Below, one piece after another: positions 25,851-34,933 of a DNA stretch of 49,402 nucleotides (position 1 is its first letter; each line of letters starts with the position of its first letter). Below the pieces are notes generated by a model, which searched no databases, had not been told where the DNA came from, and was given only the letters and a program-made list of their open reading frames with translations. A program made the translations under genes and the position numbers. Where the stretch lies: assembly GCA_035650495.1 (NCBI GenBank), contig DASRHK010000175.1, forward strand, positions 1-49,402. Reading direction: 5' to 3'. This stretch comes from DASRHK01 sp035650495 (lineage in GTDB: Bacteria > Pseudomonadota > Gammaproteobacteria > Nevskiales > Nevskiaceae).

Positions 25851-28445
25851 ATGCACGGCGACGCACGAGGGGCATTCTCACAGGCGTTCATCCGCATCAC
25901 CGAGCCGATCGTCTTCGGCAAGCGTCCCCGCACGCTGATCGTGATCGCGCTGGTCACCCTGTTCATGATCTTCGAGGCGCTGCACCTGAAGACCGACGCC
26001 GGTCTCGAGAAGCAGCTGCCGCTCGGCCATCCCTACATCAAGGTGTTCAAGCAGTACCAGGCCGAGTTCGGCGGCGCGAACCTCGTGCTGGTCGCCGCGG
26101 TGCAGAAGAACGGCGACATCTATGAGCCGAAGTTCATGGAGACGCTGCGCAAGCTGACCGACGCCGTGTTCTTCGTCCCCGGCATGGACCGCGCGCGCGT
26201 GTCGTCGCTGTTCACGCCGGACGTGCGCGTGATCGAAGTGGTCGAAGGCGGATTCAAGGGCGGCAACGTCATCCCGTCCGACTATCAGCCGACGCCCGAG
26301 ATGATCCAGCTGGTGCGCGAGAACGTCGGCAAGGCGAACATCATCGGCCGCTACGTCACCAACGATCAGTCCGGCGCGATGGTGTTCTCCGAATTGCTGG
26401 AGCGCGATCCGGTCACCGACGAGAAGCTCGACTACGTGCGCACCGCGCACATCATCGAGGACGTCCGCCAGCACTTCACCAATCCGAAGATGTTCGAGTA
26501 CCGGCTGAAGAAGGATCATCCGGAGCTCAACCTCAAGGCGGGCGACGTCTTCGCCAAGGGCTACACCGACAAGCGCAAGCTGTTCTTCCTCCAGACCATC
26601 GAAGCGACCGAAGCCTCGGGCGCGACGCCGACCAATCCGCCGCAGCTGCACGGCTGGGACCTGACGGTCAACGAGCTCGACAACCCGGACTACAACGCCA
26701 ACGTCGACGTCCACATCATCGGCTTCGCCAAGGTGGTCGGCGACATCGCCGACGCGATCCCGGTCGTCGTCGGCTTCTTCGGGCTCACGCTGCTGCTCAC
26801 CTGGTTCCTGCTCTGGCAGTACACCGGCTCGCTCAAGATCGCGATGATCCCGCTGTCCTGCTCGGTGCTCGCCGTGATCTGGGAGCTCGGCATGCTGCAC
26901 CTGTTCGGCTACGGCCTGGATCCGTTCGCGATCCTGGTGCCGTTCCTGGTGCTGTCGATCGGCGTGTCGCATGGCGTGCAGATCACGAGCTTCTGGCTCT
27001 ATGAAGTCGCCGATCACGAGCGCGACAGCTTCGAAGCGTCGCGCGCCACGTATCGCCGACTCGTCATCCCCGGCATCTCGGCGGTGCTCACCAACGTCGT
27101 CGGCTTCGGCACCATCCTCCTGGTGCCGATCCGCATCGTGCAGGAGATGGCGATCAACGCGATGTTCGGCCTGGTCGCGATCATCTTCTGCAAGAAGGTG
27201 CTGCTGCCTTGCCTGCTGTCGTACGCGACGCTGCCGAATCCAAAGAAATTCCGCGAGCACCAGGCCAAGCGCGACAAGCTGTTCGAGCCGGTCTGGCACG
27301 TGCTGTCGCTCATCACGCTGCGCCCCGTCGCCACCGGCGTGCTGATCTTCGCGGTGCTGCTGTCGGTCGGCGCGCAGGTGGTCGGCAAGCGCCTGCAGAT
27401 CGGCGAGCTGCACGCCGGCGTGCCGGAGCTGCGTCCGGACTCGCGCTACAACCAGGACACCGCGGTGATCGCCGGCAAGTTCGCGCTCGGCGTCGACATC
27501 TTCAAGGTGATCGCCGAAGACCAGCCCGACGGCTGCATCGACAATCGCGTGATGGACACCATCGACCGCTACGCCTGGCGCATGGAGAACACCGCCGGCG
27601 TGCAATCGACCCTGTCGATGGCCGGCATGGCCAAGGTCGCGATCCAGGCCTTCAACGAAGGCAACCCGAAGTGGCACGTGCTCCCGCGCAACAAGCAGGT
27701 GCTCGTCGTCGCCGCGCAGCAGATCACGCCGCCGACCGGCCTGCTCAACGAGAACTGCAGCGGCATGCCGATCTTCATCTTCCTGAAGGATCACCGCGCG
27801 ACGACGATCGATCGCGTGATCGCGACGCACAACCAGTTCGTCCAGGACGAAGGCGACAGCCCGGTGAAGTTCGCGCTGGCGACGGGGAACGTCGGCGTCA
27901 TGGCGGCGGCGAACGACGTGATCAAGGAGACCGACCGGCCGATCCTGTACTGGGTCTACGGCGGCATCGCGCTCTGCGTGTTCCTGTCGTTCCGCAGCCT
28001 CGCCGGCATGATCTGCGTGCTGATCCCGCTGGCGCTGGTCTCGCAGCTGTCCTACGCGGTGATGGTGTTCCTGCAGATCGGCATCAAGGTGTCGACGCTG
28101 CCGGTCGCCGCGTTCGCCGCCGGCATCGGTGTCGACTACGGCATCTACATCTTCAGCGTGCTCGAGGAGTGCTACAACAAGGGCATGACGCTGCGCGAGT
28201 CGTACGAGGAGACGCTGCATCAGACCGGCAAGGCGGTGGTCTTCACGGGCCTCACGCTTGCAGCGAGCGTGTGCACGTGGCTCCTGTCGGATCTGCAGTT
28301 CCAGGTCGACATGGGCATCCTGCTCACGATCATGTTCCTCGCCAACGCGGTCGCCGCGGTCCTGCTGCTGCCCGCGTTCGCCTCGTTCCTGCTCAAGCGC
28401 AAGCCGACCGAGCCGGAAGCCGAAACGGCGAAGGCGGCGGCGTAA
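25851..28445 (+). CDS. RND superfamily (MMPL-type) transporter
   Basis: 864 residues, with GGGGAG before the ATG. The topology is that of RND permeases: one N-terminal helix (LIVIALVTLFMIFEAL), a large periplasmic loop to about 300, five helices (VGFFGLTLLLTWFLLW and on), a second single helix at about 490, a second periplasmic loop, and five more helices. The proton-relay region GIGVDYGIYIFSVLEECY carries Asp in the last block. It belongs to the COG1033/MMPL branch that moves lipids and other hydrophobic molecules, not the tripartite drug-efflux branch, as no MFP gene is present. It sits between DUF1302 and the small secreted protein. Confidence 0.92.
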   Translation: MHGDARGAFSQAFIRITEPIVFGKRPRTLIVIALVTLFMIFEALHLKTDAGLEKQLPLGHPYIKVFKQYQAEFGGANLVLVAAVQKNGDIYEPKFMETLRKLTDAVFFVPGMDRARVSSLFTPDVRVIEVVEGGFKGGNVIPSDYQPTPEMIQLVRENVGKANIIGRYVTNDQSGAMVFSELLERDPVTDEKLDYVRTAHIIEDVRQHFTNPKMFEYRLKKDHPELNLKAGDVFAKGYTDKRKLFFLQTIEATEASGATPTNPPQLHGWDLTVNELDNPDYNANVDVHIIGFAKVVGDIADAIPVVVGFFGLTLLLTWFLLWQYTGSLKIAMIPLSCSVLAVIWELGMLHLFGYGLDPFAILVPFLVLSIGVSHGVQITSFWLYEVADHERDSFEASRATYRRLVIPGISAVLTNVVGFGTILLVPIRIVQEMAINAMFGLVAIIFCKKVLLPCLLSYATLPNPKKFREHQAKRDKLFEPVWHVLSLITLRPVATGVLIFAVLLSVGAQVVGKRLQIGELHAGVPELRPDSRYNQDTAVIAGKFALGVDIFKVIAEDQPDGCIDNRVMDTIDRYAWRMENTAGVQSTLSMAGMAKVAIQAFNEGNPKWHVLPRNKQVLVVAAQQITPPTGLLNENCSGMPIFIFLKDHRATTIDRVIATHNQFVQDEGDSPVKFALATGNVGVMAAANDVIKETDRPILYWVYGGIALCVFLSFRSLAGMICVLIPLALVSQLSYAVMVFLQIGIKVSTLPVAAFAAGIGVDYGIYIFSVLEECYNKGMTLRESYEETLHQTGKAVVFTGLTLAASVCTWLLSDLQFQVDMGILLTIMFLANAVAAVLLLPAFASFLLKRKPTEPEAETAKAAA

Positions 28446-28865
28446 CTGCGCAAGGGTTTCGCCGCGCTCGCGGTTCTTGCCGCGAGCGCGGCGTACGCTG
28501 ACGATCACGCCGAGCCCGCGAAGCAGCTCGATCCCGTCACCGTCAGCCCGCGCCACGACGATCCGCTCTTCGAGTCGGATCGCAAGCTCAAGGATCTCGT
28601 CGACCACATGCCGTGCATGGGGTGCGACGCGGTCAAGCGCAAGCCCGACGGCTGGAAGGAGACCATGAAGGACATCGGCAAGGCCGCGCTCGGCCAGATC
28701 ACGCCGATCAACCCCGAAACGCGCACCTCCGATCCGGGCGTCGAGTCTCCCGACCTCAGCCCCGATGCGGTGAGCCGTACCAAGCCGTCTGCCGACGGCG
28801 GACGCATGGATCCCTCGCTGGACGGCGGGATCAAGCCGCTCGGACGTCCCGGCGCGATCCCCTGA
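28446..28865 (+). CDS. Small secreted CxxC protein with apparent CTG start
   Basis: 139 residues if read from CTG 28446, the codon directly after the RND stop (TAA CTG, same frame). Residues 1-20 (LRKGFAALAVLAASAAYADD) form a textbook signal peptide: basic start, hydrophobic core, AYA cleavage. No ATG, GTG or TTG occurs before 28608, so a canonical start would remove the signal. The mature part has PCMGC, then a basic helix (KRKPDGWKETMKDIGKAA) and a long polar, Pro/Asp-rich tail. I do not recognise the family. Expression is probably coupled to the RND gene by reinitiation. Readthrough of TAA is another possibility. Confidence 0.65.
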   Translation: MRKGFAALAVLAASAAYADDHAEPAKQLDPVTVSPRHDDPLFESDRKLKDLVDHMPCMGCDAVKRKPDGWKETMKDIGKAALGQITPINPETRTSDPGVESPDLSPDAVSRTKPSADGGRMDPSLDGGIKPLGRPGAIP

Positions 28866-28943
28866 AGGTGCTGTAGCGGACAGAACTGCCGTCCGCAGCG
28901 GGTGCAGCGTTGGCGGCAAGTCCTTCGGCAGGAGCTTGTCGCC

Positions 28944-30596
28944 ATGCGTCCGCCTCGCAGTCATCTTCCCCGCGGCATCACGCGCCGCAACTTCCTTCGC
29001 AGCGCCGCGGCGACGTCCGCGCTGCTGTCCGCGCCATCCGTGCTGGGCGCCGCGGGCGGCGACATCAGCACGCCGCCCCCGGGCGCCGGCAAAGGCCCGT
29101 TCATCCACGGCGTCGCCAGCGGCGATCCACTCTCCGACCGCGTGATCCTGTGGACGCGGGTGACGGAGAACCATCCGCCGAAGCAGATCCACGTGAGTTA
29201 CGTGGTGGCGACCGATCCGAAGCTGCGGCACGTCGTGAGCAGCGGCTCCGCAGTCGCCACGCAGGATGCCGACTACACGGTCAAGGTCGACGTCGCCGGC
29301 CTGCAGCCGAACACGACGTACTTCTATCGATTCACCACGCGCGGCGGCAATTCACCGATCGGCCGCACGAAGACCTTGCCGGTCGGCAGCGTCGATCGTC
29401 TGCGCATCGCGGTCGCGTCGTGCGCGTCGCTCGCGCACGGCTACTTCAACGCCTATCGCATGCTCGCGCAGCGCGCCGATCTCGACGTCGTCGTCCATCT
29501 CGGCGATTACATCTACGAGTACGGCGACGGCCAGTACGGCGATCTGCGCAACTACCAGCCGCCGACCGAGATCGTCACGCTGCGCGAGTACCGCACGCGC
29601 CACAACCAGTACAAGGCCGATCGCGATCTGCAGGCGATGCACCGGCAGCATCCGATCGTCCCGATCTGGGACGATCACGAATTCGCCGACGATGCGTGGC
29701 AGGGCGGCGCCGCGAATCATCAGCCCGACACCGAAGGCGCCTGGAGCGCGCGCGTCACCGCTGCGGTGCGCGCGTACTACGAATGGATGCCGATCCGCCG
29801 CGTCGCGCAGGACAAGCGGCGCATCTTCCGCTCGTTCCGCATCGGCGATCTGGTCGAGCTGTTCATGCTCGAGGAGCGCGTGACCGCGCGGAGCCAACAG
29901 GTCGAGCCGAACCTGATCGCCGGCACGTCGCTGTTCACCGAGGACGGCGAGTTCCTCGATCCGTCTCGTGTCGTGATCGGCGACCCGCAGCAACAATGGC
30001 TGATCGACGGTCTGCGCAACTCGAGCGCGCAGTGGAAGCTGATCGGTCAGGGCGTGATGATGGCGCCGGCGCGCGCTGCGGTGACGCCGGACGGCCGCGA
30101 CGTCTTCTTCAATCACGATCAGTGGGACGGCTACAAGCCCGCGCGCGATCGGCTGCTCGGCGCGATCCAGTCAGCGAGCGTGCGCAACGCCGTCGTGCTG
30201 ACGGGCGACATCCACAGCTCGTGGGCCGCCGATCTCCCGCCCGATCCGTACAGCGACGCTTACAACGCGCTCACCGGCGACGGCTCGCTCGCGGTCGAGC
30301 TGGTCGGAACCTCGGTGACTTCACCGGGCTTCGACGATCCCGACGGACAGGCTGCCGCGGGTTTACGCTCGCTGAATCCACACATGAAGTACATCGAGCT
30401 CACGCGCCACGGCTATCTGCTGCTCGACGTCACGCAGCAGCGCGTATCGGGCGAATGGTGGTACGTCGACACGATCGAGTCGCAAGGCGGCGGCGAGAGC
30501 TTCGCGACCGCGCTGCAGGCGGTTGACGGCACCAATCGGCTCGCGCCGTCGACGCAGAGCGATCCGAAAGCGACAGCGCCGCCGCTCGCGCCTTAA
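28944..30596 (+). CDS. phoD: PhoD-family alkaline phosphatase/phosphodiesterase
   Basis: 550 residues from ATG 28944 with AGGAG upstream; a start at 28902 is less likely. A Tat signal is present (TRRNFLRSAAATSALLSAP). The N-terminal Fn3-like PhoD domain (GVASGDPLSDRVILWTRV) precedes the metallophosphatase core with metal-ligand blocks SCASL, VVHLGDYIYEYG, WDDHEFADD and LTGDIHSSWAAD. The predicted enzyme is a Ca/Fe-dependent periplasmic phosphomonoester or diester hydrolase exported folded by Tat. Relatives act on phosphoesters, including teichoic acids and phospholipids. Its stop overlaps that of the convergent DUF445 gene by two bases. Confidence 0.92.
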   Translation: MRPPRSHLPRGITRRNFLRSAAATSALLSAPSVLGAAGGDISTPPPGAGKGPFIHGVASGDPLSDRVILWTRVTENHPPKQIHVSYVVATDPKLRHVVSSGSAVATQDADYTVKVDVAGLQPNTTYFYRFTTRGGNSPIGRTKTLPVGSVDRLRIAVASCASLAHGYFNAYRMLAQRADLDVVVHLGDYIYEYGDGQYGDLRNYQPPTEIVTLREYRTRHNQYKADRDLQAMHRQHPIVPIWDDHEFADDAWQGGAANHQPDTEGAWSARVTAAVRAYYEWMPIRRVAQDKRRIFRSFRIGDLVELFMLEERVTARSQQVEPNLIAGTSLFTEDGEFLDPSRVVIGDPQQQWLIDGLRNSSAQWKLIGQGVMMAPARAAVTPDGRDVFFNHDQWDGYKPARDRLLGAIQSASVRNAVVLTGDIHSSWAADLPPDPYSDAYNALTGDGSLAVELVGTSVTSPGFDDPDGQAAAGLRSLNPHMKYIELTRHGYLLLDVTQQRVSGEWWYVDTIESQGGGESFATALQAVDGTNRLAPSTQSDPKATAPPLAP

Positions 30597-31831
30597 TGCA
30601 GCATCAGGAACGTCTGTAGCTCGCCGACGAGGAAGCCGAGCGCGGCGCCGCAGGCGATCAGGATCCATTCGTCCTGCTCGAACGCCGGACGGATCAGATG
30701 CTCGAACTGCTCTTCGTTGAGCTGCTGCATCTTCACGATGAGCGTGTTCTGCACGTCCATCGCGTCGTAGGCGTACTTCTCGACCTGCGACGCGGTCTCC
30801 TGCATGACGACCATCATCCGCTCGGCGACCTGCTTCTTGATCTGCTGATATTCGCGCGAGCCGATCGAGAGCACGACGAGCGGACGGATCGCGCCCGCCT
30901 GCTCGTCGACCGCGCGCTGCACGTGCTTGTGCACCATCGCGAACAATTTGTCGGACAGCGGACCGCGCAGCACGCCGTCCATGATCGCGCGCGGCGTGAT
31001 GATCTCTTCGGCGATCAGCCGTCCGTAATCCGCGGCGACTTCCTTGCGCCGACGCAGGAACAGGCCCTGCCACTCGAACAGTCCGAACAGGTACTTCGTC
31101 GGCTGCTTCGGGCGGAACACCATCTTCAGCGCGAGCCAGTCCGTGAACCAGCCGATGAACAGGCCGAAGGCGGGCAGCACCCAAGCCGACTTGTAGAAGG
31201 TCCAGACCGTCATCTGGATCAAGCCGATCGAGAAGCCGAACCAGATGCCGGACTTCGCGATGAAGTCGAATTCCTTGTGGCCCGCTTCCTGGAAGATGCG
31301 ATTGAGGATGTGCTTGTCGCGCACGAGATTGGTGACGACCGTGTGCTTCAGGTCGAACACCCTGTCGATGTTGTCGCGGATGTCGGCGAGCAGCTCGGAC
31401 ACGGCGTTCGGCGCGTCTTCCTTGATGCGCTTGATGATGCGGTTGCGCACCAGGTCGGGCATCGCTTCCCACACGCCCGGCGAAAAGCTCGTCGCGACTT
31501 CGTGGATGATCGTCTCGACCGAGTCGAGCAGCGGCTTCTCGATCTCCTTGGTCATCCGGCGCGGATCGAGCCGCGAGATGATCTCCTGCTGCGAGACCAG
31601 CTCGTTCAACATGGTGTCGGTGGCGATCGACGCCATGCGCTCGGCGTTGCGCGGGATAACGCCCTGCCAGCCGAAGAACGGGCGGATGCCCTTGAACTCG
31701 AGCGGCTGGAACATCATGCGGATCGCGAGCAGCTTGGTCGTGTAGCCGATGATCGCCGCGACGAACGGCATCGACAGATACAGGTACCAGTGGTGCGCCC
31801 AGTCGTGGCCGATCGCCTGCCAGTAGGTCAC
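30593..31831 (-). CDS. DUF445 family membrane protein
   Basis: 412 residues from GTG 31831, with GGGGAGAAC upstream. An N-terminal membrane helix (YLSMPFVAAIIGYTTKLLAI) carries the characteristic GYxTKLLAIRMMF block. A second such block (GLFIGWFTDWLALKMVFRP) follows at about residue 215, and a final helix closes the C-terminus (LIACGAALGFLVGELQTFLML). Between them are long helices suited to coiled coils. DUF445 is uncharacterised; this duplicated form is common in Proteobacteria. The frame is open further upstream to 32083, but homology and ribosome site both point to 31831. Confidence 0.88.
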   Translation of the reverse strand: MTYWQAIGHDWAHHWYLYLSMPFVAAIIGYTTKLLAIRMMFQPLEFKGIRPFFGWQGVIPRNAERMASIATDTMLNELVSQQEIISRLDPRRMTKEIEKPLLDSVETIIHEVATSFSPGVWEAMPDLVRNRIIKRIKEDAPNAVSELLADIRDNIDRVFDLKHTVVTNLVRDKHILNRIFQEAGHKEFDFIAKSGIWFGFSIGLIQMTVWTFYKSAWVLPAFGLFIGWFTDWLALKMVFRPKQPTKYLFGLFEWQGLFLRRRKEVAADYGRLIAEEIITPRAIMDGVLRGPLSDKLFAMVHKHVQRAVDEQAGAIRPLVVLSIGSREYQQIKKQVAERMMVVMQETASQVEKYAYDAMDVQNTLIVKMQQLNEEQFEHLIRPAFEQDEWILIACGAALGFLVGELQTFLMLH

Positions 31832-31875
31832 GTCGTTCTCCCCGTTGCGGGGAGAAGGATACTCAAAACCTCGGA

Positions 31876-32274
31876 TCAGGCCGCTTTGCCCGGTTCGCGG
31901 CGGGTCGCGGCCCACGCCACCGCGGCGGCGGCCGCGCCCGGATCCCACTCGGACTTGAACAGCACGCCGGTCGCGAGCGTCTGCGTCGCCGACTTGACCA
32001 GTGGCGACTCCGGCGGCTCGCCGGTGACGACGACGACCGGCAGCGTGCGGAACTGCTCGATCTGGCGCACGCTCGCCAGCCACTCCATGCCGGAGCGGAA
32101 GGGGAGCTTGAGGTCGAGCAGCACGACGTCGGGCTTGAACACCTGCAGCGCGACGAAGCCCTCGATCGGGTCGTGCGCGACCTTCACCTTGTAGCGGGTG
32201 CTGAACTGCTTCTCGTAGATCGCGGTGATGACCGGATCGTCGTCGATGATCAGAACCTTCAGCGGAGTTGCCAT
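31876..32274 (-). CDS. Stand-alone response regulator receiver
   Basis: 132 residues with a single receiver domain: IIDDDP (Asp11-Asp13), phosphoacceptor Asp54 (LLDLKLP), Thr in VVVVTGE, and Lys in VLFKSEWDP. The KP pair is KS here, similar to the KV of the receiver at 11680-12063, so both belong to the same divergent branch. It lies 44 bases upstream of DUF445. No kinase is close; the nearest is the hybrid kinase at 45372, which has its own receivers. Confidence 0.88.
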   Translation of the reverse strand: MATPLKVLIIDDDPVITAIYEKQFSTRYKVKVAHDPIEGFVALQVFKPDVVLLDLKLPFRSGMEWLASVRQIEQFRTLPVVVVTGEPPESPLVKSATQTLATGVLFKSEWDPGAAAAAVAWAATRREPGKAA

Positions 32275-32295
32275 TGGGCGCCTGACAGAAATTTA

Positions 32296-32319
32296 CGTGG
32301 CCGCTTTATAGCGGCACGT
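32296..32319. promoter_or_regulatory. Stem-loop upstream of the receiver gene
   Basis: CGTGGCCGCT and AGCGGCACG pair almost perfectly around TTAT. It lies 22 bases upstream of the receiver start and 35 bases after the stop of the small basic protein. No T-tract follows, so an operator or leader hairpin is as likely as a terminator. Confidence 0.35.
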
Positions 32320-32354
32320 CGGCGCGGCCGGTATCGGGACCGGTAGGTTTTGTA

Positions 32355-32693
32355 CTACTTTTTAGGCTTCGGACGCGTTTTGCGCGGGGATTGTGATTTT
32401 TTCTCCAGCACCCCGGCGACGTACCGGCCATCTTCCAGATTCTCGAACTGATCCGAGATGAGATCGCCGATCTGCTTGTTGATGCGCCGGATGGCGTCGT
32501 AGACCATGCCGATGGTGCGCGCCTTCTTCTCGCGCACCTTGAGCTTGTCGCCGTCGAGCAGGCCGGCGCGCTCGAGCGCTTCGAACGGCAGATCGGCGAT
32601 GTATTGATGAATCTGCTCGACCGAGGTTGCGCCGCGATCCACGGCCTGCTGGATCATGTCCTTCAGAAGCTCGAGCCGCTGCAGTTTGCTCAT
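32355..32693 (-). CDS. Small basic protein of unknown function
   Basis: 112 residues from ATG 32693. Two helical segments (SKLQRLELLKDMIQQAVDRG, then VEQIHQYIADLPFEALERAG) precede a third (TIGMVYDAIRRINKQIGDLISDQFENLE) and a lysine/proline tail (KTRPKPKK). There is no signal peptide and no cysteine. I do not recognise the family; the helical pattern suggests a small oligomerising protein. It begins 5 bases after the lipase stop and so belongs to the desaturase operon. Confidence 0.75.
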   Translation of the reverse strand: MSKLQRLELLKDMIQQAVDRGATSVEQIHQYIADLPFEALERAGLLDGDKLKVREKKARTIGMVYDAIRRINKQIGDLISDQFENLEDGRYVAGVLEKKSQSPRKTRPKPKK

Positions 32694-32698
32694 GGTTC

Positions 32699-33841
32699 CT
32701 ATGCTAGCCAATCGTGGATTTGCGCGTAGACGCCGGCGCGATCGAGCAGATCCCAATGGCTCGCTTCGAGCCACACGCGGTGATTGCCCTCGGCGAAATC
32801 GAGGCAGCGCTCCGGATCGCGGTGCACGCCGAGCGCGCTGTCGATCGGCACCAAGCCGTCGCCGAGCCATTGGTCCTTGACATCGCCGCGCCGGCGGCCG
32901 AGCGTGGCGGCGGCCGCAAAGCAGGTGACGTGCTCGGGAAGGCGAACGTGGCAGCGCGTGTCCTGATGCTGGTAAAAGCGGTCGCCGTGATTCCAGTCCT
33001 CGTCGACGAGATTGCCGTGCCGCAGATCGGTCACGCCCGCGCTGCGGATCTTGCCGAGCGCGCCGAGCGGCGCGCTGTATGGGCTGATCCCGAAGGCGGC
33101 CTGGAACCAATTGCCGTGCCGCTCGAGCGGCGATCCGTGATGCGGCGTGCCGAGGAAAACGATCTTCTTCAGCTTCGACGGCCACGCATGACTGGCTTCG
33201 AGCGCGTAGTGACACGCGCTGCGCGCGACGAGCCCGCCGAGACTGTGGCCGACGATGCAGAGCTCGTCGATCGGCACGGGCCAGTGTGCGAGCGTTTCCT
33301 CGAGCAGGGCTGCGAATGCGCGGCCGTTGACCGAAACGTGGCGGCCCGAGTTGTAGTGCAGATAGAGCGGCGTGTACCCGAGATCGCGCGCGAGGGCTTC
33401 GCCGTGATCGTGGCCGTTGCGCTTCCACTGCAGATCGTTCATGCACAGGCCATGGATCAGCACGAGCACGCGTCCCGTCGGCCGATGCGCACCGTGATGC
33501 ACGAACCGCATCGGGATCGCGAGCGGATTGCCGGTCGCTTCGAGGTGGTCGCCGACGACGCCGTTGATCGCGGCAAGCCACGCCTGCTGCGCCGGCGAGC
33601 CGGAGAGCACGTCGTCGGACGGCATGATCTTCATCAGATGATCCGTGCCTTCGCCGACGAGATGCGAGATTTCACGGATCGCGGCGTAGACGAGTCCGGT
33701 GATGCCGCGCGTCCGCCGCCGCACCTTCCGATCGAACGGCAGCGGGGCGGCCGCGATGTTCGCGTGCATGCCCTCGACGAGGTCGGTCATGCCGGCGACG
33801 CTGTCGAAGGCGAGCTTCGCGATCCCACGTACTGCAGCCAT
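32699..33841 (-). CDS. Alpha/beta hydrolase, PGAP1-like lipase
   Basis: 380 residues. The nucleophile elbow is GHSLGGL with Ser200, preceded by LIHGLCMND at 128-134 (oxyanion region). A long N-terminal helical region (1-110) comes first. The C-terminus has GLVPIDSALG and GNHRVWLEASHWDLL, where the last His would complete the triad. The form is that of PGAP1/triacylglycerol-lipase-like esterases. The start ATG 33841 is 2 bases from the desaturase stop, so the two are translated together. A likely role is acyl release or remodelling of lipids used by the desaturase, but this is inferred from position only. Confidence 0.85.
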   Translation of the reverse strand: MAAVRGIAKLAFDSVAGMTDLVEGMHANIAAAPLPFDRKVRRRTRGITGLVYAAIREISHLVGEGTDHLMKIMPSDDVLSGSPAQQAWLAAINGVVGDHLEATGNPLAIPMRFVHHGAHRPTGRVLVLIHGLCMNDLQWKRNGHDHGEALARDLGYTPLYLHYNSGRHVSVNGRAFAALLEETLAHWPVPIDELCIVGHSLGGLVARSACHYALEASHAWPSKLKKIVFLGTPHHGSPLERHGNWFQAAFGISPYSAPLGALGKIRSAGVTDLRHGNLVDEDWNHGDRFYQHQDTRCHVRLPEHVTCFAAAATLGRRRGDVKDQWLGDGLVPIDSALGVHRDPERCLDFAEGNHRVWLEASHWDLLDRAGVYAQIHDWLA

Positions 33842-33843
33842 GA

Positions 33844-34920
33844 TCACGCGACCGCGGGCGTGAGCTTGCGGCGCGTCGGCAGCGCCTTGACGAGGATGCT
33901 CTTCAGCACCGAGCCGTACTGCTTCCAGAAACTGCCGCTGTTGTAGGGCAGGTTGTACTTCTCGCACAGCGCGCGCACGCGCGGCGCGATCTCCGGATAC
34001 CGATGCGCGGGCAGATCGGGGAACAGGTGATGCTCGATCTGGTGCGAGAGGTGTCCGGTCATGATGTAGAAGAATCGGCTGCCCTCGAGGTTCGCGGAGC
34101 CGTGCAGCTGGCGCAGGTACCAGTCGCCGCGCGTCTCGTTCTCGCATTCCTTCTGCGTGTAGACGCGCGTGCCTTCCGGGAAGTGTCCGCAGAAGATGAT
34201 CACGTTCGACCACACGTTGCGGATGAGATTCGCGAGCGCGTTGCCGAGCAGCACGCGCGGCGCGTTCCAGAACGTCAGCAGCGGGAACAGCACGTAGTCC
34301 TTGAACAGCTGCTTGCGCGCCTTCTTCAGGAACGGGCGGAACTGCGCACGCCACTGCGCGAAGGTCATGCGGCCCTTGATGTGGCCCGCCCAGTCGAGGT
34401 CGTGCACGCCGACGCCCCACTGGAACAGCACCGACAGCGCGGCGTTGCTGATCGGCTGGATCAGATGCTTCGGCCGCCAGTACTGCTCGTCGGCGACGCG
34501 CAGCAGGCCGTAGCCGACGTCCTTGTCCTTGCCGAGGATGTTCGTGTAGGTGTGGTGCATGTAGTTGTGCGAATGCCGCCACTCGTCGCCGGTGCAGACG
34601 GTGTCCCACTCGAACGTCTGCGAGTACAGCGCCGGGTCGTTCATGAAGTCGTACTGGCCGTGCATCACGTTGTGGCCGATCTCCATGTTGTCGAGGATCT
34701 TGGCGTTGGCGAGTGCCGCGACGCCGAGCACGAAGGTGATCGGGTCGAAGCCGGCGCCGAGCAGCGTGCGGCCGGTGATCGCGCTGCCGCGTGCGATGCG
34801 CACCCACTTGCGGATGTGCTTGGCGTCGCGCTCGCCGAGATCGGCGATGACGCTGTCGCGGATCGCGTTCATCTCGTGCTCGAACGCGTCGATCTGGCTG
34901 CGGGTGAGATGCTTGCTCAT
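33844..34920 (-). CDS. desB: Membrane fatty acid desaturase (DesB-like)
   Basis: 358 residues with AAGGAGA before the ATG. The three His boxes that bind the di-iron centre are HNVMH (83-87), HSHNYMHH (116-123) and HQIEHH (293-298). The sequence resembles acyl-CoA/phospholipid desaturases of the Pseudomonas DesB type; DesB introduces a delta-9 double bond into saturated acyl chains to adjust membrane fluidity. The ferredoxin reductase upstream supplies electrons, and a TetR regulator of the FabR/DesT family diverges, which repeats the Pseudomonas desT-desCB layout. Membrane segments are visible at about 45-70 and 205-245. Confidence 0.9.
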   Translation of the reverse strand: MSKHLTRSQIDAFEHEMNAIRDSVIADLGERDAKHIRKWVRIARGSAITGRTLLGAGFDPITFVLGVAALANAKILDNMEIGHNVMHGQYDFMNDPALYSQTFEWDTVCTGDEWRHSHNYMHHTYTNILGKDKDVGYGLLRVADEQYWRPKHLIQPISNAALSVLFQWGVGVHDLDWAGHIKGRMTFAQWRAQFRPFLKKARKQLFKDYVLFPLLTFWNAPRVLLGNALANLIRNVWSNVIIFCGHFPEGTRVYTQKECENETRGDWYLRQLHGSANLEGSRFFYIMTGHLSHQIEHHLFPDLPAHRYPEIAPRVRALCEKYNLPYNSGSFWKQYGSVLKSILVKALPTRRKLTPAVA

Positions 34921-34933
34921 GTGTGTGTTCTCC

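Noticed and set aside
25878..29231. Minus-strand ORF of 1117 codons antisense to the RND and PhoD genes
   Set aside because: It mirrors the opposite strand's codon pattern in GC-rich DNA, is Arg/His/Asp-rich without any domain, and the plus-strand genes are clear.
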